Source: Cryptosporangium arvum DSM 44712 | GTDB lineage: Bacteria > Actinomycetota > Actinomycetes > Mycobacteriales > Cryptosporangiaceae | Direction of reading: 5' to 3' | Assembly: GCF_000585375.1 (NCBI RefSeq) | Contig: NZ_KK073874.1 | Location: 8,343,913 to 8,407,912, forward strand | DNA: 64,000 nucleotides | Shown here: positions 44,247-52,088 of the stretch, piece after piece | How positions within the stretch are numbered: the stretch's first letter is position 1 | Layout of the letters: the number at the start of each line of letters is the position of its first letter | Position numbers and translations under genes: made by a program | The notes under the pieces: model-generated | Told to the model about the DNA's origin: nothing | What the model saw: the letters and a program-made list of their open reading frames with translations, nothing else | Databases searched by the model: none

Positions 44247-44581
44247 AGCAGGCCGAGCGCCAGCAGCCCCACAAAAATGCCCATCTCGACGAGCGTCACG
44301 ACGCCGAACCCTGGGCGGTCGAACACGACCGCCCAGGGGAAGAGAAACACGCTCTCCACCGCGAACAGCACGTACAGGTACGCGTAGACGTAGTACCGGA
44401 TCTGAGCCTGGGCCCAGTCGCCGCCGACCGGGTCGACGCCGCACTCGTACGTGCTCAGCTTGGCGGCGCTGGGCCGTCGCGGCGCCAGCACCCGGTTCGC
44501 GCCGAACGAGACCGCGACGAACCCGATGCCGACGATCAGCAGCAGCCCGAGGCTGGCGTACTGGCCCAGGTACCCGTCCAT
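44210..44581 (-). CDS. nuoA: NADH-quinone oxidoreductase subunit A
   Basis: Three-helix membrane subunit of 123 residues. The conserved segments YECGVDPVGGDWAQAQIRYY and VESVFLFPWAVVF are present. The gene is 3.7 kb upstream of nuoB, an unusual distance; a TauABC operon and an aldo-keto reductase lie between. The 3' end overlaps the convergent ATPase gene by 37 bases. It follows a DUF350 gene by 4 bases and may be co-transcribed with the YjfL/C/M trio. Confidence 0.92.
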   Translation of the reverse strand: MDGYLGQYASLGLLLIVGIGFVAVSFGANRVLAPRRPSAAKLSTYECGVDPVGGDWAQAQIRYYVYAYLYVLFAVESVFLFPWAVVFDRPGFGVVTLVEMGIFVGLLALGLLYAWRKGVLRWT

Positions 44582-44585
44582 CGGC

Positions 44586-45047
44586 TCAGATCACGGCCAT
44601 CGCGGTGACCAGACCGATCGCGATGTTCGTGACGCCGAGCAGGACCGCGGCCGGCGAGACCGTCGGCTCGTGCACCAGCCGGCGCACGTCGATGCGCGCC
44701 AGGATGTTGAACACGAACGCGGCGACGACCTGCGAGACGATGCCGATCAGGCCGAACACCGCGGTCGAGATCAGACCTTCGACGAGCCGCCCGCCCGACG
44801 ACCAGATCGCCGCGACGATGATCAGCGCGACGCTGAACACGCCGCACGCCGCGAGCACCGTCGCGTTGATGTTCCGCTCGTCCCGGATGATCACCGAGAG
44901 CCGGCCGGGCGTCGCCAGGTCGATCGCGTAGTAGCCGATGAGCAGCAGCACGAGCCCGAGAGCCGCGTACGCCACGATCGAGCCGGCTCCTCGACCGACC
45001 GCGTTCCAGTACGTGCTGTCGATCGCCATAACTACGTCGGTGGTCAT
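44586..45047 (-). CDS. DUF350 (YjfL-like) membrane protein
   Basis: Membrane protein of 153 residues with about four helices, of the DUF350/YjfL family. Conserved-looking segments: LLIGYYAIDLATPGRL and VSQVVAAFVFNILARIDV. The ATG at 45047 has AGAGG upstream; a GTG at 45059 overlapping the previous stop is possible. It follows the glutathionylspermidine-synthase-like gene, as yjfL sits with yjfC and yjfM in enterobacteria. Function unknown. Confidence 0.85.
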   Translation of the reverse strand: MTTDVVMAIDSTYWNAVGRGAGSIVAYAALGLVLLLIGYYAIDLATPGRLSVIIRDERNINATVLAACGVFSVALIIVAAIWSSGGRLVEGLISTAVFGLIGIVSQVVAAFVFNILARIDVRRLVHEPTVSPAAVLLGVTNIAIGLVTAMAVI

Positions 45048-45055
45048 GCTGCCTC

Positions 45056-46216
45056 TCACTTGATGATCCGGTGGGGAACGTACGAGGACGTGTCGTCGGT
45101 GATCAGGCCGGTCGTCTCGCGGATGCCCAGCCCCGCGGCCTCGTCCTCGACCACCCAGGCGCCCAGCACCGGGCGCTGGTCGTCGAACTCCGGCAACGGC
45201 CAGAACTCCTGGTAGACGAAGCCCTCGGCACCGTACTGCCCGTGGGTGGCCTGCGTGCCGGACGGCGTGACGATCTGCATGCTCGCGCCCTCACGCCCGA
45301 GCAGGGGCTTCTGAATGTAGTTGAGCAGCGGGCCCGGGGTGCGCAGATACGCGGGCAGCAGGTTGGGGTGGTTGGGGTACATCTCCCAGAGCACGGCCAG
45401 CAGCGCCTTGTTGGAGAGCAGCATCTTCCAGATCGGCTCGACCCAGGTCATCGTCGGCAGTGCGTCGACGACGTTCTTGCCGAACAGGTCGTCGACCGCC
45501 CACTCCCAGGGGTAGAGCTTGCAGATCGTGTTGATCTCCCGCTCTTCCAGGTCGACGAAACGCTTGCGCCCGTAGTGCCAGCCGATGTCCTCCACCGCGA
45601 TCGAGATGCCGTCCAGGCCGGCCTGCTGCGCGGTCTCCTGGAGGTACGCGATCGTCATGACCTCTTCGCCGGACTCGTCCTCGTTGGTCCAGGTGAAGTG
45701 CACCGGGCCGGACGGCGCGCGGGCCGCGACCTTCCGCCAGCCCTCGACGAGGCTCTCGTGCAGCGAGTTCCACTGGTCGTCGTCGGGGTAGACGTCTTCT
45801 TTCCAGTACCACTGGATGATCGACGTCTCGACCAGGCTGGTGGGGGTGTCGGCGTTGTACTCCAGCATCTTCGCCGGGCCGGTGCCGTCGTAACGCAGGT
45901 CGAACCGGCCGAACAGGTGCGGGTCGCGGCGCTGCCAGGACGCCTCGATCGAGGGCACGACCCAGCCGGGGATGCCGAAGTCCGAGTACCGCTTGGTGCC
46001 GATCACGTGCTCGACGGCTTCCAGGCACATCTGGTGCAGCGTCTCGACGTCGGCCTCGATCGAGAGCACCTCGTCCATGGTGAACGTGTAGTGCACCGAT
46101 TCGTCCCAGTAGGGACGCGTGAGGTGCTCCGGGTGGCTCGTGCGGTGGAACGCGAGGCCCTGCGTCTCGATCGTGTGCTCCCACCCCGGGCGCGGGGTGG
46201 ACTTCTCTCGGCGCAC
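45056..46216 (-). CDS. Glutathionylspermidine synthase-like ATP-grasp protein (YjfC/YgiC)
   Basis: Cytoplasmic ATP-grasp ligase of 386 residues related to the synthetase domain of Gsp, without the amidase domain. Typical segments: RFDLRYDGTGPAKMLEYNAD, TPTSLVETSIIQWYW, KPLLGREGASM. YjfC/YgiC proteins form an amide bond to an unknown peptide or amine. The GTG at 46216 has GGAAG 8 bases upstream. It lies with a DUF1190-like lipoprotein and DUF350, the same three families as in E. coli. Confidence 0.9.
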   Translation of the reverse strand: MRREKSTPRPGWEHTIETQGLAFHRTSHPEHLTRPYWDESVHYTFTMDEVLSIEADVETLHQMCLEAVEHVIGTKRYSDFGIPGWVVPSIEASWQRRDPHLFGRFDLRYDGTGPAKMLEYNADTPTSLVETSIIQWYWKEDVYPDDDQWNSLHESLVEGWRKVAARAPSGPVHFTWTNEDESGEEVMTIAYLQETAQQAGLDGISIAVEDIGWHYGRKRFVDLEEREINTICKLYPWEWAVDDLFGKNVVDALPTMTWVEPIWKMLLSNKALLAVLWEMYPNHPNLLPAYLRTPGPLLNYIQKPLLGREGASMQIVTPSGTQATHGQYGAEGFVYQEFWPLPEFDDQRPVLGAWVVEDEAAGLGIRETTGLITDDTSSYVPHRIIK

Positions 46217-46220
46217 GGCG

Positions 46221-46553
46221 TCAGCTTCCGCTGGAGGAGCGGCTACCGAACCCGCCGCGCTGGATCGTCTTGCCTTTGGTGGTGGTGATGTGGGCGTCCT
46301 TCGGCTTGACCGTGGTGCCCTTGTAGATGCGCGAGCCCCGGTGGGAGCCCCCGTAGTACCAGAAGTAGCCGCCGTGGCTGCCGTGGTAGCCGTCGTCGTC
46401 GCAGTAGTCGTCGTCGATGACCCGGTACGAGCCGTCGTTCTGGTAGCTGTTCCGGTCGACGCAGTACGCGGTGACGTCGTCGCTGCTGCCGCACGCGGCG
46501 ACCGTCAGCGAGAGCGCACCGATCATGCCGATGCGGACCTTCGTCGACCTCAT
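46221..46553 (-). CDS. YjfM/YgiB-like (DUF1190) lipoprotein
   Basis: Small lipoprotein of 110 residues. Signal peptide with lipobox TVAAC, then an Asp/Tyr/Gly-rich region and the ending IQRGGFGSRSSSGS, which is the hallmark end of DUF1190 proteins. Several Cys residues (CVDRN, DDYCDDD) may form a disulphide. Four bases separate it from the ATP-grasp gene, matching the YgiB-YgiC pairing. The start at 46553 is chosen from the signal peptide. Function unknown; may be the substrate of the ligase. Confidence 0.75.
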   Translation of the reverse strand: MRSTKVRIGMIGALSLTVAACGSSDDVTAYCVDRNSYQNDGSYRVIDDDYCDDDGYHGSHGGYFWYYGGSHRGSRIYKGTTVKPKDAHITTTKGKTIQRGGFGSRSSSGS

Positions 46554-46827
46554 CCGGCGACCGGGGGGTTTCCGGGTCACGGTCGGGACCGGCCGGCTGG
46601 TGGGGATCTCGCGCGTGTCGTCTCGCTCGGTCGGGCCCGTGCCCACTGTCGGAACTCCATCCGTTTCACACGACCTGATCGGCGACCGAGTGTAAGCGCA
46701 TGTAGCCAGTTCACACCCGTCTTGCGTCAACATCCGGACCCCGCGCCGCCGAGGTACTTCCGTCGGTACGGCTTCCACTGCACGGGGTTACTAAACTGAC
46801 CCCCATTCCACCGGTCCGGAGGCCCCC
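46554..46827. other. Divergent promoter region
   Basis: 274 bases between the YjfM-like gene (leftward) and the TIR-ATPase gene (rightward). Contains TAAACT near 46791 as a possible -10 for the latter, and GGAGG at 46818 as its ribosome site. No convincing palindrome or coding frame seen. Confidence 0.35.
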
Positions 46828-49173
46828 TTGCCGGTCACCTTCCTCCTCAGCGCCGCCCCCGAGGACTCCGCCTGGGTCAGCCTGATCACCGACGTCCTCG
46901 ACGAGCTCGGATACCGCTCGCAGCGCGTCACGAGCGTGGGCGAGCTGGCGCTGAACCCGGGCCTGGACGGAATCGGAGCCGCCGCCCCCGCGATTCTGGT
47001 ACCGGTGCTCTCACCCGCGTTCTTCGCGGATCCACACACCCGGGACAGCTGGCCGGTGGCCGACGCGATGGCCGGTCGCGGCCGTCTCCGCCTGCTTCCG
47101 ATGATGGTCACCCGGACGACGTTGCCGCCGCCGCTCCGTGACTACAAGTACGTCGACCTGACGATGCTCACTCCGTCGACGGCGCTCGAACCGCTGCGCG
47201 CGGCGCTGAGAGGGCTGGGTGACGACACGGCCGAGCCCGCGCGCCGAACCGGTCCCGTGCGGGTGGGGATCGTGCACGGCCGGATGGCGAATCGTCTCCG
47301 GTCGGCGATCCGCACCCTGCCCGAAGACCTGGTGCAGGTCGCGAGCGGGCATCCCGCGGGAGAGGTCGTGGTCGTGCCGCTCAGCCGCGACCTGGTCGCG
47401 TCCGGGTACCCGGGCTCCGCCGCGTTCGGCCGGGCCGCGGCGCGGCAGGCAGCGGGACTGACGATGATCGTCCCGGTCCTCTGCGAGCCGGTGGAGTGGG
47501 AGCACCTTCCGTTCACGCACGCGCCGGCGCTTCCGCGGGGCGGCAAGCCGTTGAGCCACTGGGACAGCCTCGACGACGGAATCCGGAGTGTCGTCGAGGG
47601 ACTGCGGCTGATCTGTGAGGGGCTCCAGCGGAACCGGCAGTCGCTCCGGGCGTTCGACGGGCTTCTGGAGCAGGAGCGTGGGCCGGTCGAGTCGGCGGCG
47701 CCCGCCGGGCGGTACGGGTTGGACGAGGTGTTCAAGCGGAACGGCACCCCCACGTTGACGTTCGTGGAGCCGCCGGACTTCGCGCGGTTCGTCTCCGCGC
47801 TCCGGGCGCCCGGGCGGGGCATCGTGCTGGAGGGACCGTCCGGGATCGGCAAGACCACGCTCCTCCAGCGCGCGATCGAGAACCTGGACGCGAAGCGGCG
47901 TCCGCTCGTGCTCTCCGGCCGCCGCCGCGCCGACCGGCCGCGGATCGAGGAGCTCGCCGACGGCCACCACGGCACCGTCGCCGTGGACGACGTCCACCGC
48001 CTACCGGCGTCGCTGCGCGCCGACCTGGTCGACTACCTCAAGCTCCTCGCCGACGAGGAGTCCGAGCACAAGCTCGTGCTGATCGGCATCCCCGGCACCG
48101 GCGAGAGCCTGATCGAACTCGCCCACGACGTCGCCACCCGCGTCGACGTCTTCCGCCTCCCCGCCGTCCGCGACGCGACGATCGACGAGATGATCCGCAA
48201 GGGCGAGCAGGCGCTCAACGTCGAGTTCGCCCATCGCGCGCAGATCGCGCTCGCCGCCGCCGGGAGCCTGCTCACCGCGCAGATGCTGTGCTGGGAACTG
48301 GTCGCCGGCTACCGGATCGAACGCACGCGCGCGGTCCGCACGCCGATCGGCACCGACGTGGGGGCCGCCCTCACCGAGGTCCTGAGGGCCTGCGAGCTGA
48401 AGTACGGGCCGGCACTGCGGCGGTTCGCCGCGTTCGACGGGTCCACCGGCACCGGCTGCACGGAGCTGCTCGCCGCGCTCGGCGGCCGCGGACGGACCGG
48501 GGCGGACGGCGTCGTGCGGGTGGAGCGGAGCGACCGTTCGCTCTGGCCGGGCTTCGCCACGCTCGCCGACCGCTTCCCGCACGGCTTCGCCGACGACGAA
48601 CCGGACGTCGCCAACCATCTGCACTACGAGCCGAACCCCGGCTACCTGACCGCCGAGGACCCCCAGCTGCTGTTCTACCTGCGGCGGCTGTCGGTCGAAC
48701 GGCTCTACGAGACCGTGGGCAAGCGACGGCCGCGAGTGCGCGACCAGGTGTTCATCAGTTACAGCCACGCCGATCAGCCCTGGCTCGAACGGCTCGAGCG
48801 CCACCTCCGCCCGTTCGTCCGCGATCGCACGATCGACGTCTGGTCGGACCGGCGGATCGCGGCCGGGGACCGGTGGCGCGACGAGATCTCGACCGCGCTG
48901 GACCACGCCACGGTGGCGATCCTTCTGGTCAGCAGCTCGTTCCTCGCGTCCGAGTTCATCGCCGGGACCGAACTTCCGGCGCTGCTGAACTCGGCCGAAG
49001 CGGGTGGCTGCCGGATCATTCCGGTCATCGTCAACCCGTGCATGTACGAGTACGTCCCGGAACTGGCCGAATTCCAGGCGGTGAACACCGACGGGCGGCC
49101 ACTCACCGGGATGAGCGAGCACGAGCAGGACGAGGTCCTCGTGCGTGTCGCGAAGCAACTGAAGGGTGCGTGA
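46828..49173 (+). CDS. TIR-domain protein with central P-loop ATPase
   Basis: Cytoplasmic multidomain protein of 781 residues. The C-terminal TIR domain begins FISYSHADQPWLERL at 642 and keeps the catalytic-type Glu (about 715, in FIAGTELPALL), so NAD hydrolysis is possible. The centre (about 310-560) is an AAA/STAND-like ATPase with Walker A GPSGIGKTT (Lys 342) and VAVDDVH as Walker B. Residues about 3-110 and 143-270 look like degenerate TIR folds (TFLLSAAPEDSAWVSLI; VRVGIVHGRMANRLRS), without an obvious catalytic Glu. The TTG at 46828 has GGAGG six bases upstream. Bacterial TIR-STAND proteins often act in phage defence. Its target is unknown. Confidence 0.8.
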   Translation: MPVTFLLSAAPEDSAWVSLITDVLDELGYRSQRVTSVGELALNPGLDGIGAAAPAILVPVLSPAFFADPHTRDSWPVADAMAGRGRLRLLPMMVTRTTLPPPLRDYKYVDLTMLTPSTALEPLRAALRGLGDDTAEPARRTGPVRVGIVHGRMANRLRSAIRTLPEDLVQVASGHPAGEVVVVPLSRDLVASGYPGSAAFGRAAARQAAGLTMIVPVLCEPVEWEHLPFTHAPALPRGGKPLSHWDSLDDGIRSVVEGLRLICEGLQRNRQSLRAFDGLLEQERGPVESAAPAGRYGLDEVFKRNGTPTLTFVEPPDFARFVSALRAPGRGIVLEGPSGIGKTTLLQRAIENLDAKRRPLVLSGRRRADRPRIEELADGHHGTVAVDDVHRLPASLRADLVDYLKLLADEESEHKLVLIGIPGTGESLIELAHDVATRVDVFRLPAVRDATIDEMIRKGEQALNVEFAHRAQIALAAAGSLLTAQMLCWELVAGYRIERTRAVRTPIGTDVGAALTEVLRACELKYGPALRRFAAFDGSTGTGCTELLAALGGRGRTGADGVVRVERSDRSLWPGFATLADRFPHGFADDEPDVANHLHYEPNPGYLTAEDPQLLFYLRRLSVERLYETVGKRRPRVRDQVFISYSHADQPWLERLERHLRPFVRDRTIDVWSDRRIAAGDRWRDEISTALDHATVAILLVSSSFLASEFIAGTELPALLNSAEAGGCRIIPVIVNPCMYEYVPELAEFQAVNTDGRPLTGMSEHEQDEVLVRVAKQLKGA

Positions 49174-49282
49174 GCTGGCTCATCACGGTTTCGCGGCAAC
49201 CGGGCGCCGCATGCGGACCCGGCTCGGCCGACGACGTACGCTTACGCCGCGTCAATCCCTACCGTTCGAGTCGGAGATCCGA

Positions 49283-50152
49283 ATGACCCGCGCCTCTCGG
49301 GCACTTGCCCTGGTTCTTCTCGCCGCACTGGCCGCGGCCGGCTGCGCGCCGGCCGACGAGGACACGGAGACCACCGCGAGCGCCTCGACGTCGTCGGACG
49401 CCTGCGCCAAGGGCGCGCTGCCCACGCTCGCCTCGGGCACGCTGACGATCGGCACCGACAAGCCCGCCTACGAGCCCTGGTTCTCCGGCGACGACCCGAC
49501 GAACGGCAAGGGCTACGAGTCCGCGACCGCCTACGCGGTGGCCGAGCAGCTCGGTTACCCGAAGGACAAGGTCAAGTGGGTGACGGTCCCGTTCAACAAC
49601 GCGATCGCCCCGGGTAAGAAGACGTTCGACTTCGACGTGAACCAGGTGAGCATCTCCGACGAGCGGAAGAACGCCGTCGACTTCTCGTCCGGCTACTACG
49701 ACGTCCGCCAGGCGATCATCGCGCTGAAGAGCTCGCCGGCGGCGAAGGCGACGTCGATCGCCGACCTCAAGAGCTACAAGATCGGCGCCCAGGTCGGCAC
49801 CACCTCGCTCGACGTGATCCAGGACGTCATCAAGCCGACCGCCAAGCCGTCGATCTACCAGAAGAACGACCTGGCCAAGACCGCGCTGAAGAACGGCCAG
49901 GTCGACGCGATCGTCGTCGACCTGCCGACCGCGTTCTACATCACCGGGGCCGAGGTGACCGACGCGGCCGTCGTCGGCCAGTTCGAGAACACCGTCGGGA
50001 CTCCGGAGCAGTTCGGTCTCGTGCTCGACAAGGGCTCGAAGCTGACGACCTGCGTCAGCGGCGCCGTCGACGTGCTCAAGAAGGACGGCAAGCTCGCGAG
50101 TATCGAGCAGGAGTGGCTCTCCAAGGCCACGAACGCGCCCGTACTTAAGTGA
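49283..50152 (+). CDS. Polar amino-acid ABC transporter binding lipoprotein
   Basis: Lipoprotein of 289 residues with lipobox AAAGC. The fold is SBP_bac_3: GTLTIGTDKPAYEPWFSGDD, then VNQVSISDERKNAVDFSSGYY and KNGQVDAIVVDLPTAFY. Binds an amino acid, probably polar, and delivers it to the permease encoded next. The ATG at 49283 has GGAG upstream. Its stop overlaps the permease start as GTGA. Confidence 0.92.
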   Translation: MTRASRALALVLLAALAAAGCAPADEDTETTASASTSSDACAKGALPTLASGTLTIGTDKPAYEPWFSGDDPTNGKGYESATAYAVAEQLGYPKDKVKWVTVPFNNAIAPGKKTFDFDVNQVSISDERKNAVDFSSGYYDVRQAIIALKSSPAAKATSIADLKSYKIGAQVGTTSLDVIQDVIKPTAKPSIYQKNDLAKTALKNGQVDAIVVDLPTAFYITGAEVTDAAVVGQFENTVGTPEQFGLVLDKGSKLTTCVSGAVDVLKKDGKLASIEQEWLSKATNAPVLK

Positions 50153-51000
50153 CGTCCTACGTCAAGAGCGAGCGGCAACTCGCCCGGGAGCGCTACCGGC
50201 GGTCCCGGGCGTTCCGTTCGGCCGGTATCGCCGGGGCCAGCTCGCTGGTGGTCGTCGTCGCGCTCGTCGTCGGCATCGTCAGCTCACCCGGCTGGCAGCG
50301 CGTCCAGGACACGTTCTTCAGCTGGAAGGACGCCAAGGCCGCGTTCCCCGACGTGCTCGAGGGGCTGTGGCTCAACGTCCGCCTGCTGCTGTTCTGCGGC
50401 GTCGTCATCCTCGCGTTCGGGCTGCTCCTCGCCCTGCTGCGGACGCTGCGCGGGCCGGTGTTCTTCCCGCTGCGGGCGCTGGCGGGCGTCTACACCGACC
50501 TGTTCCGCGGCATGCCGGTCATCATCACGTTGCTGTTGATGATCTACGGCGTTCCGGCGCTGCGGCTGACCGGCGTCACGAACGATCCGATCTACCTCGG
50601 CGGCGCGGCGCTGGTGCTGACGTACTCGGCCTACGTCGCCGAGGTGTTCCGGGCCGGCATCGAGTCCGTGCATCCCTCGCAGCGGGCCGCGGCCCGGTCG
50701 CTCGGGCTGAACTGGCGGCAGACGATGCGGTTCGTCGTGTTGCCGCAGGCCGTGCGGCGGGTGGTTCCGCCGCTGCTCAACGACATGGTCTCACTGCAGA
50801 AGGACACCGGGCTGGTGTCGATCGCCGGCGCGGTGGACGCGGTGTACGCCGCGCAGATCTACACCGGCCAGACGTTCAACTACACCTCGTACGTGGTGGC
50901 CGGGTTGTTGTTCGTGGCGCTGACGATCCCGATGACGCGGTTCACCGACTGGGTGACCGCCCGGATGAACCGGCGCCAGTCGCAGGGAGGGACCGTATGA
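50149..51000 (+). CDS. Polar amino-acid ABC transporter permease
   Basis: HisM/GlnP-type permease of 283 residues with an N-terminal helix followed by five membrane segments. The family signature TDLFRGMPVIITLLL and the coupling loop PSQRAAARSLGLNWRQTMRF are visible, then LPQAVRRVVPPLLND. The GTG start overlaps the binding-protein stop, and its stop overlaps the ATPase start as ATGA, so the three genes are a coupled operon. Confidence 0.92.
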   Translation: MTSYVKSERQLARERYRRSRAFRSAGIAGASSLVVVVALVVGIVSSPGWQRVQDTFFSWKDAKAAFPDVLEGLWLNVRLLLFCGVVILAFGLLLALLRTLRGPVFFPLRALAGVYTDLFRGMPVIITLLLMIYGVPALRLTGVTNDPIYLGGAALVLTYSAYVAEVFRAGIESVHPSQRAAARSLGLNWRQTMRFVVLPQAVRRVVPPLLNDMVSLQKDTGLVSIAGAVDAVYAAQIYTGQTFNYTSYVVAGLLFVALTIPMTRFTDWVTARMNRRQSQGGTV

Positions 51001-51743
51001 CCTCGGTTCTGCGTGCCGAGAGCGTCCGGAAGGTGTTCGGGTCGCACGTCGTGCTCGACGACGTCGATCTGGACGTGCCCCAGCACACGGTGACGGTGCT
51101 GATCGGGGCGTCCGGATCGGGGAAGTCGACGCTGCTGCGCTGCGCCAACCTGCTGGAGACGATCGACGACGGAGCGATCTACCTGGACGACCGGGACATC
51201 ACCGACCCGCGGGTCAACGCCGACCAGGTGCGGCAGCAGATCGGCGTGGTGTTCCAGGCCTACAACTTGTTCCCCCACCTGTCGGTGCTGGAGAACATCA
51301 CGTTGGCGCCGCGCCGGGTGCACGGGGTGTCCCGGGCCGCCGCCGAGGACCGCGCGCGTGAGCTGCTCGATCGGCTCGGGTTGCTGGCCAAGGCCGACGA
51401 CTACCCCGACCGGCTCTCCGGTGGGCAGCAGCAGCGGGTGGCGATCGTGCGCGCGCTGGCCACCGACCCGAAGCTCCTGCTACTCGACGAGATCACCGCG
51501 GCGCTCGACCCGGAACTGGTCGGCGAGGTGCTCGAGGTCGTGCGGTCGTTGAAGGACGACGGGATGACGATGGTGATCGCGACGCACGAGATGGGTTTCG
51601 CCCGCGAGGTCGCCGATCAGGTCTGCTTCCTCGCCGACGGCAAGGTCCACGAGCGCGGCACGTCCGCGGACATCTTCGGCTCACCGCGGGAGGAGCGCAC
51701 CCAGCAGTTCCTCCGCCGGATCACCGAGGCGCACCGGCTCTGA
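50997..51743 (+). CDS. Polar amino-acid ABC transporter ATPase
   Basis: GlnQ-type ATPase of 248 residues. Walker A GASGSGKST, Q-loop VVFQAYNLFPH, signature LSGGQQQR, Walker B LLLLDEITAALDPEL and IATHEMGFA. Note Ile in place of Pro in the Walker B 'DEPT' motif (DEIT), seen in some family members. It closes the importer operon and is convergent with the vapBC remnant. Confidence 0.93.
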   Translation: MTSVLRAESVRKVFGSHVVLDDVDLDVPQHTVTVLIGASGSGKSTLLRCANLLETIDDGAIYLDDRDITDPRVNADQVRQQIGVVFQAYNLFPHLSVLENITLAPRRVHGVSRAAAEDRARELLDRLGLLAKADDYPDRLSGGQQQRVAIVRALATDPKLLLLDEITAALDPELVGEVLEVVRSLKDDGMTMVIATHEMGFAREVADQVCFLADGKVHERGTSADIFGSPREERTQQFLRRITEAHRL

Positions 51744-51747
51744 CCGA

Positions 51748-51897
51748 TCAATCGCCGGTGATTCGCTCCTGCTTCAGCTGCGGCACCATCCGCGCGACGG
51801 TCTCGTAGTTCTTCGCGTCCGCAATGGTGAGCCAACTCTCGTCGACTTGACGACTGATGATGCGAACAAGCGCGCTCGTGTCGACGAGATAGTTCAT
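51748..51897 (-). pseudogene. vapC toxin remnant, internally deleted
   Basis: Frame of 49 residues that begins like a PIN-domain toxin (MNYLVDTSALVRII, first acidic residue Asp 6) and then jumps to what looks like the C-terminal strand (NYETVARMVPQL). About 85-90 residues of a normal ~135-residue VapC, with the other catalytic acids, are missing. It cannot be an active RNase. ATG overlaps the stop of the vapB remnant as ATGA, the usual order. Confidence 0.75.
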
Positions 51898-52079
51898 CGG
51901 TCGAGCTCGCCGAGCCGATCGAAGTCGAACCCACCTTCATCGGCCACCTGCTGCAAGTCCGCCAAGGCGCGTTCGCGTCGCACCCGAGACTCTTCGACCG
52001 CGAGCCGCAGCGCGCTGTTCACCGTGTCTTTCTTGGTGGCGGTACCCAGCGCGGTCGTGGCCTCCGCGAGCAACTCTAA
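51894..52079 (-). pseudogene. vapB antitoxin remnant, 5' truncated
   Basis: Open frame reading LELLAEATTALGTATKKDTV and ending FDFDRLGELDR, which matches the helices and tail of a ribbon-helix-helix VapB. The N-terminal beta strand and start codon are lost: the frame is preceded, nine bases upstream, by the TGA of the adjacent MFS gene in the same frame. Expression could only occur from an internal TTG or by readthrough. Together with vapC it is a deletion scar. Confidence 0.7.
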
Positions 52080-52088
52080 GCTGCCAGG

